DNA of 64,000 nucleotides from Legionella nautarum. GTDB lineage: Bacteria; Pseudomonadota; Gammaproteobacteria; Legionellales; Legionellaceae. The notes beneath the pieces were generated by a model. That model searched no databases. It was not told where the DNA came from and worked only from the letters and a program-made list of their open reading frames with translations. The stretch is taken from NCBI RefSeq assembly GCF_001467895.1, contig NZ_LNYO01000013.1, positions 166,686 to 230,685 on the forward strand, given 5' to 3'. Each line of letters opens with the position of its first letter. The first letter of the stretch is position 1. The position numbers and the translations under genes are program-made. This document shows positions 34,171-43,279 of the stretch, one piece after another.

Positions 34171-35952
34171 CTACAAAGGCTTCATAAACGAATGCAAATC
34201 AGGCTTTTGTTGTAAGCGGTATTGGTAAACCGCATAAAAGGCAATAATATTTTTTAAATAATTACGGGTTTCATGCCAGGGCAGGGTATCTATCCAAATA
34301 TCCATTTCTTTAGGAGGATGATTTTTAAGCCAATAATTGACTTGGGTTGGTCCTGCATTATAAGCAGCAGCGACTAGAACCGGATGTTGATTATAACGAG
34401 TGGTTAATTGTTTTAGGTATGCGACACCGATATTAATATTTTTCTGTGAGGAAAAAAGTTGATCTTTGTTGTTGTAAGCAATTTTTTCACGTTTTGCGAC
34501 CACTGAAGCGGTGTTTGGCATGACCTGCATTAAACCTCTGGCTCCAGCAGGGGAGACAACATCTTCACGAAAGCCACTTTCCTGGCGAATAATGGCGTAG
34601 ATGAGTTCTGCTGGAACATGATAGTTTTTTGCATATTCTTTGACTGTCCCATAATAAATAATGGGGAAACGAAGCATTAATTGATTATTTAATTCTTCTG
34701 CACTACTTAGATAGACTGACTTGCCGTACCATTGAAGTCCTGTCGCTACCCAATAAATAAGAGCACTTTTTTCTTCTTTTGGCAGTTCACTGATAAAGTC
34801 GTTCAATAATCTAGACGCTTGCAATGATTGTTTAGAGTAATACAGCGCTTTAATAGTATCGGTAAAAGGTTGATAGGGTTTCAGTACAGCTAAATCGTTT
34901 ACAGGCTTCTCATTTTCAAAGTTTGGCGTTTTATTCAAGCGCATACTGGCTAGGAAACCATAGTAATGCCTATTTTGGGCAATGGTTTGGTAGAGCGCTT
35001 TAGCCTTGGCTGTCTCGCCTTTTGCTTCCAGCGCCCTGGCTAGCCAATATTGCCAGCAAGGCTTGTCTTTATCGGGCGAATGATTCACCAAAAGCTCAAC
35101 TTGATCCCACTGTTGATGTTTAAGATTAAAGCGAATCTGCCAATCAAGAATTGCTTCCGTATAAAAAATTGGTTTGATCTTAGCAAACCAGAGGGGTTCG
35201 TCTTCATGGCCACGCATTGCCTTATATAAAACAAGCTGAATAAGGAAAGCTTGTTGTTGGGCTTCATTGAGAAATTGCTTGGTTTTATTGTCCTGCCAAA
35301 AGCGTAGGGCTTGATCCATTTTTGTCGAGATCATGCGCTTTAAACCAAACAAGTAAAAATAATCATGAAGTTCGCCTGGTTCGAGTTGGGCAATACGGGC
35401 AGGATTGTGATAAATCGCCATTAATAATTGCTCATCGCGAAGGCGGGGTTGTTTGTATAATTTTAATAAATAGCGTGCTAGGCCAATATTTCGACTTTCT
35501 AAAGCAAGAATGATGCGTTGAGTGATTAAATGTTCATCAAAACCATCCTTTTTTACCATTAAATCAAACAGCAGATTGCAAGTCAGAGGCTGTGAATTAC
35601 CAGAGAGCCATAATAATCGAGTTGTCTTCAACGCTTCGTCTATTCTGCCTTCATTGAAATTGGCAATCTGCGCGAAGCATTGCAAATTAATATCCGTTGA
35701 AGGTCGATAGTACTTAGAAAAACTAGCCCAATCTTTTTGGCGAGCTAATTGATACAACCATTTTTCACGTAATTTTGTTGCTAGTGGGCTGTCGCTATCA
35801 ATGAAAGCAAAAAAATCGGCCCCAGGCTGCGGCGGTAGATTTTGGCTCCATTGTGTATAAGCCATAAAGCGATCTAAGTAGGCCTGCCCAGAAATTGCAT
35901 AAGATGCCGTAGATATGCTCAGAACTAATAGTATTAATAATATTTTTTTCAT
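34171..35952 (-). CDS. slt: soluble lytic murein transglycosylase
   Basis: 593 residues: signal peptide (MKKILLILLVLSISTASYA), a long helical superhelix (about 25-430), then the SLT domain. The catalytic Glu is in AIIRQESGFREDVVSPAGA near residue 456, followed by GLMQVMPNTA and AAYNAGPTQV. It cleaves the glycan chain between MurNAc and GlcNAc with formation of 1,6-anhydroMurNAc in the periplasm. E. coli Slt70 is of similar size. It appears monocistronic. Confidence 0.93.
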   Translation of the reverse strand: MKKILLILLVLSISTASYAISGQAYLDRFMAYTQWSQNLPPQPGADFFAFIDSDSPLATKLREKWLYQLARQKDWASFSKYYRPSTDINLQCFAQIANFNEGRIDEALKTTRLLWLSGNSQPLTCNLLFDLMVKKDGFDEHLITQRIILALESRNIGLARYLLKLYKQPRLRDEQLLMAIYHNPARIAQLEPGELHDYFYLFGLKRMISTKMDQALRFWQDNKTKQFLNEAQQQAFLIQLVLYKAMRGHEDEPLWFAKIKPIFYTEAILDWQIRFNLKHQQWDQVELLVNHSPDKDKPCWQYWLARALEAKGETAKAKALYQTIAQNRHYYGFLASMRLNKTPNFENEKPVNDLAVLKPYQPFTDTIKALYYSKQSLQASRLLNDFISELPKEEKSALIYWVATGLQWYGKSVYLSSAEELNNQLMLRFPIIYYGTVKEYAKNYHVPAELIYAIIRQESGFREDVVSPAGARGLMQVMPNTASVVAKREKIAYNNKDQLFSSQKNINIGVAYLKQLTTRYNQHPVLVAAAYNAGPTQVNYWLKNHPPKEMDIWIDTLPWHETRNYLKNIIAFYAVYQYRLQQKPDLHSFMKPL

Positions 35953-36086
35953 AGCCTGTTATCGACAAAGTCATCGCTCTACTTTAGTAAATGCTGGAAG
36001 GGAACGGTTGCATTAGGGACATCATGCGATACATCGTAACAGCTCACTTCGTCCGTCATCCCGAGTGTAGCTCACCCAAACGTCAT

Positions 36087-36107
36087 CCTGAGCTTAAAAC
36101 GTTCAGG
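36087..36107. repeat. hairpin in extragenic repeat downstream of rpe
   Basis: CCTGA-N11-TCAGG lies inside a 60-bp block containing two GTCATCC words and flanked by TAGCTCA/TGAGCTA. It resembles the GTCATCCCGA-containing extragenic repeats at 41357 and 43090. It lies 20 bp beyond the rpe stop and could serve as its transcript end. Confidence 0.4.
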
Positions 36108-36128
36108 ACGGACAAGCTGAGCTATCAC

Positions 36129-36782
36129 TTATTTTAGGGCCAAATTTGCACGCATGGTTTTAATCGTTTTCGCATAATCATCGCTAGAAAATATAGCAGA
36201 ACCAGCAACAAACTCAGAGGCACCTGCCTTGGCTAGTTGGGCAATGTTGTCTGTGTTGACTCCCCCATCGACAGCAATAGGCAGCTTGGTATATTTTTCT
36301 TTGATGAGCTTGATTTTATCGATGACTTCAGGAATTAAAGTTTGACCGCCAAAACCTGGATTAACTGTCATCACTAGGACAAAATCTAAGCGATGAATAG
36401 ACCATTGCAGACAATCGATGGAGGTTGCTGGATTAAGCACTAATCCTGCTTTACAGCCCTGTTGGCGAATCAATTGCAAGCTGCGATCCACATGAATAGT
36501 GGCATTCGGATGAATGCTGATGCGATGAGCCCCGGCTTTAGCAAATTGCACAATTAATTCGTCAACAGGGCAAGTCATTAAATGAACATCAATTTCATAC
36601 TGGGGAAAGCGTTTGTGCAAAGCCTGGCAAATTGGCGGACCAAAGGTTAAATTGGGCACATAATGGTTATCCATGACATCAAAATGAACCATGTCTGCAC
36701 CAGCTTCCATTACCGCAAAAACTTCATCCCCCAGCCTTGTCATATCGGCTGAGAGCAATGAAGGGGCAATTAAGTATGTCAT
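36129..36782 (-). CDS. rpe: ribulose-phosphate 3-epimerase
   Basis: 217 residues, full length for the family. LIAPSLLSADMTRLGDEV at the start, the metal/substrate segment VHFDVMDNHYVPNLTFGP (about 32-49), VHLM, VMTVNPGFGGQ and VDGGVN are all present. It interconverts ribulose 5-phosphate and xylulose 5-phosphate in the pentose phosphate pathway. It starts 18 bp after the stop of an outer-membrane protein gene on the same strand, an unusual operon partner. Confidence 0.96.
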   Translation of the reverse strand: MTYLIAPSLLSADMTRLGDEVFAVMEAGADMVHFDVMDNHYVPNLTFGPPICQALHKRFPQYEIDVHLMTCPVDELIVQFAKAGAHRISIHPNATIHVDRSLQLIRQQGCKAGLVLNPATSIDCLQWSIHRLDFVLVMTVNPGFGGQTLIPEVIDKIKLIKEKYTKLPIAVDGGVNTDNIAQLAKAGASEFVAGSAIFSSDDYAKTIKTMRANLALK

Positions 36783-36800
36783 AGAGTTCTTTATCTATCC

Positions 36801-37613
36801 CTAGTCAGAAAAGAAATAATTAAAATTCAGGTTGAGTGTATGGGTTTGCAACCGTGAATGAATGTCCGATAGTGATTTGGTGGTTATGTAACGATAATCA
36901 AGGCCAATCGACAGATCATCGGAGCTATAATAGCTAATACCTAGAATAACTTGACCCACAGGCGAGCTTTCACTGTTTTTGGAACTAACGCTAAAAACTT
37001 GGGGGAAAAGATAAGGAACAGTATAGGTAACGGTGTTGCGCAGATAAGAATAACCTACCCCTAAACCAACATAAGGCACCCAGGTTGGATCCATTTCTTC
37101 ATCATAAAAATCGTAATAACCGTTAATAATTCCTGCACCCAAAATGCTTTGCCCCCCTAAACGTACTGGATTAGTAAAGGATACATGCCGTGAAATGGAG
37201 GCACCAGCGACTTTGACATTCGACAGAGGGGAATAATTGAATAATAATTCACCTTCGGCACGAAAATTACAAATGCGATAGCCAAGGTGCCCGCTGAAAT
37301 TACCGCCTACCCTATAGTTAATTGTTCCGCTAGTTAAAAGCGACAAAGACACAGTTGGATTAAACCCAAAAGGGATAGGTACTCTAGTCCTATAGTTATT
37401 GAGGATTGAATTGGCAACGACAGGGTTAGCAGTCATATTATAGTTATTATTAATAGCAATAAAAGGCAAAGGATTTGGTGCAGAAGCACGAACGCTGGAG
37501 GTATAACTTGCACCACCCATTAATCCCAAATACCAACCTTCAGCTGGAGTTGCTGCAAAAACAGAGTTCGTTAAGAATAGGCTAGCTAAGGCGAATTTAC
37601 TCGAACGTTTCAT
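36801..37613 (-). CDS. outer-membrane beta-barrel protein (porin-like)
   Basis: 270 residues: signal peptide (MKRSSKFALASLFLTNSVFA), then alternating beta-strands with aromatic girdles, e.g. GWYLGLMGGASYTSS and YVGLGVGYSYLRNTVTY. It ends in NLNFNYFFSD, close to the aromatic C-terminus of barrels. Similar to the OmpA-like eight-stranded surface-antigen family. AAGGGAA precedes the ATG. It is a diverged paralogue of the next upstream gene, from which it is separated by 9 bp. Confidence 0.85.
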   Translation of the reverse strand: MKRSSKFALASLFLTNSVFAATPAEGWYLGLMGGASYTSSVRASAPNPLPFIAINNNYNMTANPVVANSILNNYRTRVPIPFGFNPTVSLSLLTSGTINYRVGGNFSGHLGYRICNFRAEGELLFNYSPLSNVKVAGASISRHVSFTNPVRLGGQSILGAGIINGYYDFYDEEMDPTWVPYVGLGVGYSYLRNTVTYTVPYLFPQVFSVSSKNSESSPVGQVILGISYYSSDDLSIGLDYRYITTKSLSDIHSRLQTHTLNLNFNYFFSD

Positions 37614-37622
37614 GTTGTTCCC

Positions 37623-38354
37623 TTACTTATAGTTGTATTCATTAAAGCGATACACCACACCGACACTAGCTAAATTAGCCTGCAAAACTTTACCTAGCGC
37701 ACCTATCCGCGTCGAGCCAATATAGCGATAAGCGAGATTAAGCGCATAGTTTTCGGTAAAATTGTAAGTTAAACCAGCTGTTGCTTGATAAACAAAAGCG
37801 CTGCTAGAGCTTGAATAGTGAAGATCTCGAAAAAGTGGATTTTGAAAAACAGTTGGATTACGGAAGAAAAAATTAGGATTTTCAAAAAAATGACGATTGT
37901 GATTAAAGTCATTACTAAAATGAATTCCAAACCAACCAAAACCGATACCCGCGCCCAGGAAAGGGGCAATACAGGGAACCATTTCAGGAAAATCGTAATA
38001 AAGATTAGCTATACCAGTCACGGTATTGGTTTGCCCATTGACATCCCGAACCCGCAATACGTTTTGAACTGCGAAGGGGAATAGACCGAAACGAAAGGAA
38101 TTGACTGTTGTTCGCATGTAGGTGACTTCACCTTCATAACGCCAATGATTAGTTTGATAACCAAAACGGCCGCCGGCATTAAAACCATTGTTATAAACCG
38201 CATGGGTAAATTTAATACGATTATGGAATTTGCTTAAGTTGTCGGGGATATAAGTGTATCCTCCAAAAAAGCTACCATATAAGCCATCAATCGGAGTTGC
38301 AGCCGTTGCTAGACTAGATGCAAGCAACATGCTCGAAAAAAATGCAATTCTCAT
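37623..38354 (-). CDS. outer-membrane beta-barrel protein, paralogue
   Basis: 243 residues from the ATG at 38354, chosen because ACAAGG lies just before it and a signal peptide (MRIAFFSSMLLASSLATA) begins there; the frame extends to 38459 without a credible start. The mature N-terminus TPIDGLYGSFFGGYTYIP matches TPAEGWYLGLMGGASYTS of the downstream paralogue. Strand patterns such as FLGAGIGFGWFGIHF and NYALNLAYRYIGSTRIGAL indicate a barrel. A Phe/Asn/His-rich loop (about residues 160-190) is unusual and probably surface exposed. Confidence 0.85.
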   Translation of the reverse strand: MRIAFFSSMLLASSLATAATPIDGLYGSFFGGYTYIPDNLSKFHNRIKFTHAVYNNGFNAGGRFGYQTNHWRYEGEVTYMRTTVNSFRFGLFPFAVQNVLRVRDVNGQTNTVTGIANLYYDFPEMVPCIAPFLGAGIGFGWFGIHFSNDFNHNRHFFENPNFFFRNPTVFQNPLFRDLHYSSSSSAFVYQATAGLTYNFTENYALNLAYRYIGSTRIGALGKVLQANLASVGVVYRFNEYNYK

Positions 38355-38577
38355 GAAATACCTTGTTATTATTATTTTGCAACTCAATGTTAGCGATTTA
38401 CTTTTATTTTGCAAGCAGCTTTTGTGTTTGAACCTAAGCTCTTTTCTAAAAAATTTCACTTTACTGCTTAATCTGCCTTATCTCTTGTATCATTGGTCTA
38501 TTATTATGCTTTTTTTACTTGTATTAATCAGATAATCGTTTAAGATGGATAACGTTTAGGATTAACGGAGCATGGAC

Positions 38578-41346
38578 ATGCTAACAAAAGATGACACAAC
38601 GATTGTTGATGTAGAAGGAAAAAAAGAAAAAATTATCGATAATTTAAGAGGTTTTGCTGGAGCTTTGGTTGATTGTATTGCGAATGCCTCGTTCGATATG
38701 CCTTTAGAAGATGAAGCTATAAACTCAAATCAAAGCTTAGAACAAGAAAAAGTAGCGACTACTGAAGATGAAGAGCCCAAAAAAGATAATATAACTCAAG
38801 AGCAAGCTTCTGAAACGCTAGACAATAAAGAGGATAGCAGCGAATCTCATTCTTTTTGGTATTGGCTATCAAGTTTAGTAGGTTATGGCTCACCTACGCC
38901 ACCTGGTTCACCCGATAAATCGCCGGCTCGTTCTTCGGTAAGCCCTAATAAATCTGAGAGTGCTAAGGAGCTGGGTAAAGACAGTAGGTCATTAATAGGC
39001 GTATTTGAAAGGGCAAGTAAGCACTATCTCGATAAGGACTCCTATTGGTCGTTGATATCCGGGTTTTTTCGTCAACGCTCATTTGAACAAACTATCAATG
39101 ATTTAAAAAGCTTCTCGGATCCTATTCTAAGATTGCAAGCCTTTTACTTATTCACTTCTGCAAAGGGAGCAACTTGGCATAGCGGTTCTGCGAATGTTGC
39201 TGTATATACTTCTGCAATTAGAGTGATACCGGGTTATGAAAATGATGAGCAATCGGTTTCTGATGAGTTTATTCATCGAGTAATCATCCCAAATCTAAGA
39301 CCGTTAGTCGATCTCGAAATCATTGCCCGCATTGAAGGAAGGGCTGAGTTTTTAGATCAAAAAGAAGTAGAAAGAAGAAAGGTTGAAGCAGAATGTCAGG
39401 TTTATCTAAATCAAGCGGCTAGTATTGAATTATTTAACGACGCAGAGCTAGCTAGAAAAACAGCAGTCGATAATCCTGAGAAACAAGTGTTTCATTTGAG
39501 CGCAAGAAAGTTAAGTGCAAAGGAGCTGGAATTAAAACAGAAGAGAACAAAGAGCAAAATAGACGAAAATGAACTCGTTTGGCAATTCACTTGGTACGAT
39601 TCGACTGGTAATCCAAATTTGCTTGAAATGACTTCAGGGTTAGAAAGTTTATTAACTTCGTTCCACTTGATAGACACTCAGAAAGAGAGTGTAGACTCAG
39701 AGATCAAACTTAAATTAGCTGAGTTTTCGCGCTTGGAAAAAGAATACGAAGAACGGACCAATGTTGTGCTAGAACCTTCGGCTGAAGAGCTCGAAGACTT
39801 AAAATCAAGTTATGTTATCACCAAAAAAGATAAACAATATCAACTGACTTGGTACGACAATCAAGGTAATAAAGTTCCATTGGTACTGAGTCATCACTAT
39901 TTGTTAGCCACGTGGCTTGCAACTAAAGAAAACCTAACTAAAGAAGACCTGCCAGTTCTTAGAATTTACTTGCAACCTCAATTTGCTAATCCGGAATTGA
40001 GTCTCAAAATCTGCTGCAGACAATTAGCTGAAGAACATCTTGCAAGAACTAAAGTGCTCATTAACCCCTCGTCTAAAGAGCTGCAAAATCTAAGCTTAAC
40101 CTATGTAATAGCAGGACAAGATAAGGAATACGAGCTGACTTGGTATGATAGTTTTGGCAAAACTCATTCGGTCAATTTAGAGGGCTATGACTCCTTTTCA
40201 AAATGGCTGAAAGACAAAGAGGCTTTAAGCCATGAGGAGCTGCCTCGACTGCGGACTTATCTACAACAGGTCAAAATGCGTAATGAGGTTAACCAAACAG
40301 CCAAAAAAAGCTTGGGAAGAGAAATACTTGAAAAAAAAGGAGTCACTTTAATCTGTACTGATGATTTGCAACGAATTCCTCCCTATAAACTTTCTGTTGG
40401 CATCTACATCCTAACCCGTTCCCCTGATCCAAAAACAGGCGAATGGATTTTATATCAAAGACAAAAGGGAGGGGTGAATATACCTGTTAATGTCAAGGAT
40501 GAAGGGTCTAACGATTGGGATGATTTTCATCGCTTTTTAGCAGAAAAACAAAGTCCTTTTTCTGCAGTGCAATTAACATCAAACGATCAAGCAAAATTAA
40601 AGAAAAAAATCATGGCTGCTATGCCTGTGCCAAAAGAAAAGAATTTGTGCAGGGCTGTCGAAGCATTTCAAGTAAAACATGCACGTGAATTTCCTGCTTG
40701 TACTTTTGTGGTAACAAAGAAAGATTCAGAGTGGCAACTGTTTTATATTGACACCCTACAACATGCTGTGGCGGTCTCAGTATCGAGCGATAAATTACCT
40801 AAGGTCCATGAGCTATTTAGTCAATGGAAGGAGGAGGAAGCCCAATCATTAGTAGATGAGCAATTAAAAGAACTATCTAGTCATTTAATCGATTATAAAC
40901 CGGCTAATCAAATCAAAATGTCTGAATTTTCCTTGATTGCTAAGTGCATAGCAGGTCAACTTTCTAAGCAGAAAGAGTTAGAAGAAACTACAAAATCGCA
41001 TGAATCGCTTGCGGAGGATTCTTCAACCCAAAGTTCTGATCAGGTTAGTGAAGAATCTACTTTTCCATACACTAGAATATCCATGCCTGAACCAGGAAGA
41101 TTAAATCTAAGCGATTATACTAAAGTCAGCGAATGGTGGGGGAAAAGGACTGTTTTAAAAAACGGAGAATCTGCTTCTCCATGTCCTAGAACATCCATGC
41201 CTGAACCAGGAAGATTAAATCTAAGCGATTATACTAAAGTCACCGCATGGTGGGGGGAAAGGCCAGTTTTAAAACCTGAAGAGCAAACGCCTCCTAAGCA
41301 AACTTCTGAGGATTCCTCTGTTTCTCAATCAGTTTATAATCCATAG
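38578..41346 (+). CDS. large repeat protein of unknown function, effector-like
   Basis: About 922 residues from the ATG at 38578, which has GGAG at proper spacing; the ATG at 38572 is too close. No signal peptide. A Ser/Pro cluster near residue 105-125 (GSPTPPGSPDKSP and SVSPNK) is followed by a helical region. Then come about five degenerate ~95-residue modules from ~310 to ~790 marked by (V)ITKKDKQYQLTWYDNQGNK-like hairpins (WYD at 339, 425 and 522). Near the C-terminus a 49-bp exact direct repeat encodes two copies of SMPEPGRLNLSDYTKV 38 residues apart. Probable secreted effector by inference. Confidence 0.7.
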   Translation: MLTKDDTTIVDVEGKKEKIIDNLRGFAGALVDCIANASFDMPLEDEAINSNQSLEQEKVATTEDEEPKKDNITQEQASETLDNKEDSSESHSFWYWLSSLVGYGSPTPPGSPDKSPARSSVSPNKSESAKELGKDSRSLIGVFERASKHYLDKDSYWSLISGFFRQRSFEQTINDLKSFSDPILRLQAFYLFTSAKGATWHSGSANVAVYTSAIRVIPGYENDEQSVSDEFIHRVIIPNLRPLVDLEIIARIEGRAEFLDQKEVERRKVEAECQVYLNQAASIELFNDAELARKTAVDNPEKQVFHLSARKLSAKELELKQKRTKSKIDENELVWQFTWYDSTGNPNLLEMTSGLESLLTSFHLIDTQKESVDSEIKLKLAEFSRLEKEYEERTNVVLEPSAEELEDLKSSYVITKKDKQYQLTWYDNQGNKVPLVLSHHYLLATWLATKENLTKEDLPVLRIYLQPQFANPELSLKICCRQLAEEHLARTKVLINPSSKELQNLSLTYVIAGQDKEYELTWYDSFGKTHSVNLEGYDSFSKWLKDKEALSHEELPRLRTYLQQVKMRNEVNQTAKKSLGREILEKKGVTLICTDDLQRIPPYKLSVGIYILTRSPDPKTGEWILYQRQKGGVNIPVNVKDEGSNDWDDFHRFLAEKQSPFSAVQLTSNDQAKLKKKIMAAMPVPKEKNLCRAVEAFQVKHAREFPACTFVVTKKDSEWQLFYIDTLQHAVAVSVSSDKLPKVHELFSQWKEEEAQSLVDEQLKELSSHLIDYKPANQIKMSEFSLIAKCIAGQLSKQKELEETTKSHESLAEDSSTQSSDQVSEESTFPYTRISMPEPGRLNLSDYTKVSEWWGKRTVLKNGESASPCPRTSMPEPGRLNLSDYTKVTAWWGERPVLKPEEQTPPKQTSEDSSVSQSVYNP

Positions 41347-41356
41347 ATTATTTCGG

Positions 41357-41390
41357 TACGTCATCCGGGCCTAACGCTCGGGATGACGTA
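41357..41390. terminator. bidirectional terminator/extragenic inverted repeat
   Basis: TACGTCATCC at 41357-41366 pairs with GGATGACGTA at 41381-41390 between convergent genes. The CGTCATCC core also appears in the repeat at 43090, so this is probably a dispersed element used as a transcript end. Confidence 0.6.
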
Positions 41391-41398
41391 TTGATCTA

Positions 41399-42994
41399 TT
41401 AAAATCCAGAGGTAATCGGGTATCGCCAATCACGTCCAAAAGCGCGAGTACTGATTTTAATACCAGGCGCTGCTTGACGACGTTTATATTCGTTGCGTTG
41501 AATGAGACGGACTACTTGATGAACCGTTTCGGGATGATATCCTTTGCGAATTAAATTAGCCGCAGACAAGTCATTTTCCATCAAATCTTTTATCATGGCA
41601 TCTAAAACTGCATACTCGGGCAGGCTATCTTGGTCCGTTTGATTGGCACGGAGTTCGGCGGAAGGCGCTCGTTGAATAACGCGTTCTGGAATAACTGGCG
41701 CTAAACGATTACGATAATTCGCTAAGGCATACACTTGCGTCTTTAAGACATCTTTTAATACTGAAAAACCACCTGCCATATCGCCATAAATAGTGGCATA
41801 GCCCACAGCAGTTTCGCTTTTATTAGAGGTAGTTAATACAAGGTTACCGCTTTTATTAGATAAAGCCATCAACAACATGCCACGGATCCGTGCTTGTAAA
41901 TTTTCTTCAGTGACATCCGGTGCTAAGTCTTTAAAAGAGGGGGCTAGGCTTTCCATAAAACGATCAAAAATGGGTTCTATGGCGATAAGGGTGCTTTTCA
42001 CACCCATGGTTTTGATTTGTGATTCAGCATCTGTAAGACTGATATCAGCAGTATATTGTGAGGGCATCATCACGGCTTCAACTCTCGATGCCCCTAAAGC
42101 ATCCACTGCAATGGCTAAAGTGAGTGCCGAATCGATCCCTCCTGATAAACCAATCAGCACACCAGGAAAATGGTTTTTTTCAATATAATCGCGCGTGCCA
42201 CAGACGAGCGCTTCATAGATTAATTTTTCTTCTTCGTAGCTTGGAACAATTTCAGAGCTTAATTTTTGTCCTTCAATGTGAATAGTTTGTAGATGCTCCT
42301 GAAAGGCAGGCGCTCGGGCACAGACTGTTCCGCTGCCATCAAAGGCTAAAGATTGACCATCAAAAACCAACTCATCTTGACCACCCACCTGATTGACGTA
42401 AATAATAGCCACGCCCTGCTTTGCATAGTTAAGCAACAAATTTTCCCTCAATTGCGGTTTATTACAATCAAAGGGAGAAGCATTGATGCAGATAATTCCA
42501 TCCACGCCAGTGGCGATAATGCGATCGACAGGTCCATTTTTCCAAATATCTTCACAAATACAAAGCCCTAAACGATAACCTTTCGCTTGAAATATACAGG
42601 TTTCAGCAGGCCCGGGTACAAAGTAACGGGCTTCATCAAAAACACCATAATTAGGTAAGGCTTGTTTTCGATAAATAGCAAGTTGCGAGCCTTGATAAAA
42701 AACGGTTGCGGCATTGTAGCAATCATTGCCCACAAGCAGGGGATGACCGACAATAACATGGCATTCACCTGTGTTTTTTTGAATAGTCTCTAAAGCTTCT
42801 TTTACCCTTTGATGTAGTTCATCACGAAACAGTAGATCTTCAGGAGGATAGCCTGACACCGCTAATTCAGGAAAAACAATAACCTCATGTTCTTGCTGCT
42901 GTTGCTGGATAATGGTAATAATTTTCTGCGTATTGGCTTCTATCGCTCCCACTGTTGGGTTAATTTGAGCCATAAGTATTTTTAACTGATGCAT
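41399..42994 (-). CDS. nadE: glutamine-dependent NAD+ synthetase
   Basis: 531 residues with two domains. The nitrilase-type glutaminase (about 1-250) has the Glu-Lys-Cys triad in FPELAVSGYPPEDLL, RKQALPNYGVFDE and GLCICEDIW. The synthetase domain (about 265-531) has the PP-loop LSGGIDSALTLAIAVDALG. It makes NAD+ from deamido-NAD+ using glutamine ammonia in the cytosol. Length agrees with the two-domain bacterial form of about 540 residues. The ribosome site is weak. Confidence 0.95.
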   Translation of the reverse strand: MHQLKILMAQINPTVGAIEANTQKIITIIQQQQQEHEVIVFPELAVSGYPPEDLLFRDELHQRVKEALETIQKNTGECHVIVGHPLLVGNDCYNAATVFYQGSQLAIYRKQALPNYGVFDEARYFVPGPAETCIFQAKGYRLGLCICEDIWKNGPVDRIIATGVDGIICINASPFDCNKPQLRENLLLNYAKQGVAIIYVNQVGGQDELVFDGQSLAFDGSGTVCARAPAFQEHLQTIHIEGQKLSSEIVPSYEEEKLIYEALVCGTRDYIEKNHFPGVLIGLSGGIDSALTLAIAVDALGASRVEAVMMPSQYTADISLTDAESQIKTMGVKSTLIAIEPIFDRFMESLAPSFKDLAPDVTEENLQARIRGMLLMALSNKSGNLVLTTSNKSETAVGYATIYGDMAGGFSVLKDVLKTQVYALANYRNRLAPVIPERVIQRAPSAELRANQTDQDSLPEYAVLDAMIKDLMENDLSAANLIRKGYHPETVHQVVRLIQRNEYKRRQAAPGIKISTRAFGRDWRYPITSGF

Positions 42995-43089
42995 GGAGTT
43001 AACACTAATCTCACTAAAATAAGTTCAGAATAATACAGATACTCGTCGATTTTAGCCATTTTTATAATATCGAAATTCGTTTCGAAGAA

Positions 43090-43173
43090 CGTCATCCCGA
43101 ACGAAGTGAAGATCTCCGGCTTCCAAAGATCTTGCCGCTGCAGGTAGATCCCCCCCCTTCGTTTGGGATGACG
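43090..43173. repeat. extragenic palindromic element (GTCATCCCGA type)
   Basis: CGTCATCCCGAACG at 43090-43103 and its complement with one mismatch at 43160-43173 enclose about 56 bp containing GAAGATCT and a run of eight C. This is a dispersed palindromic element of the type common in extragenic DNA of Legionella and other intracellular bacteria. Confidence 0.65.
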
Positions 43174-43279
43174 GGGAGAGAAAGCCCAAAACAGTTGTTA
43201 CAATTGATAAATGAGTATTACCTTAACCTTTAATTTGCTATAATCCCCCGTTGGACTGTTAATTTGTTGTAGGTTTTCT

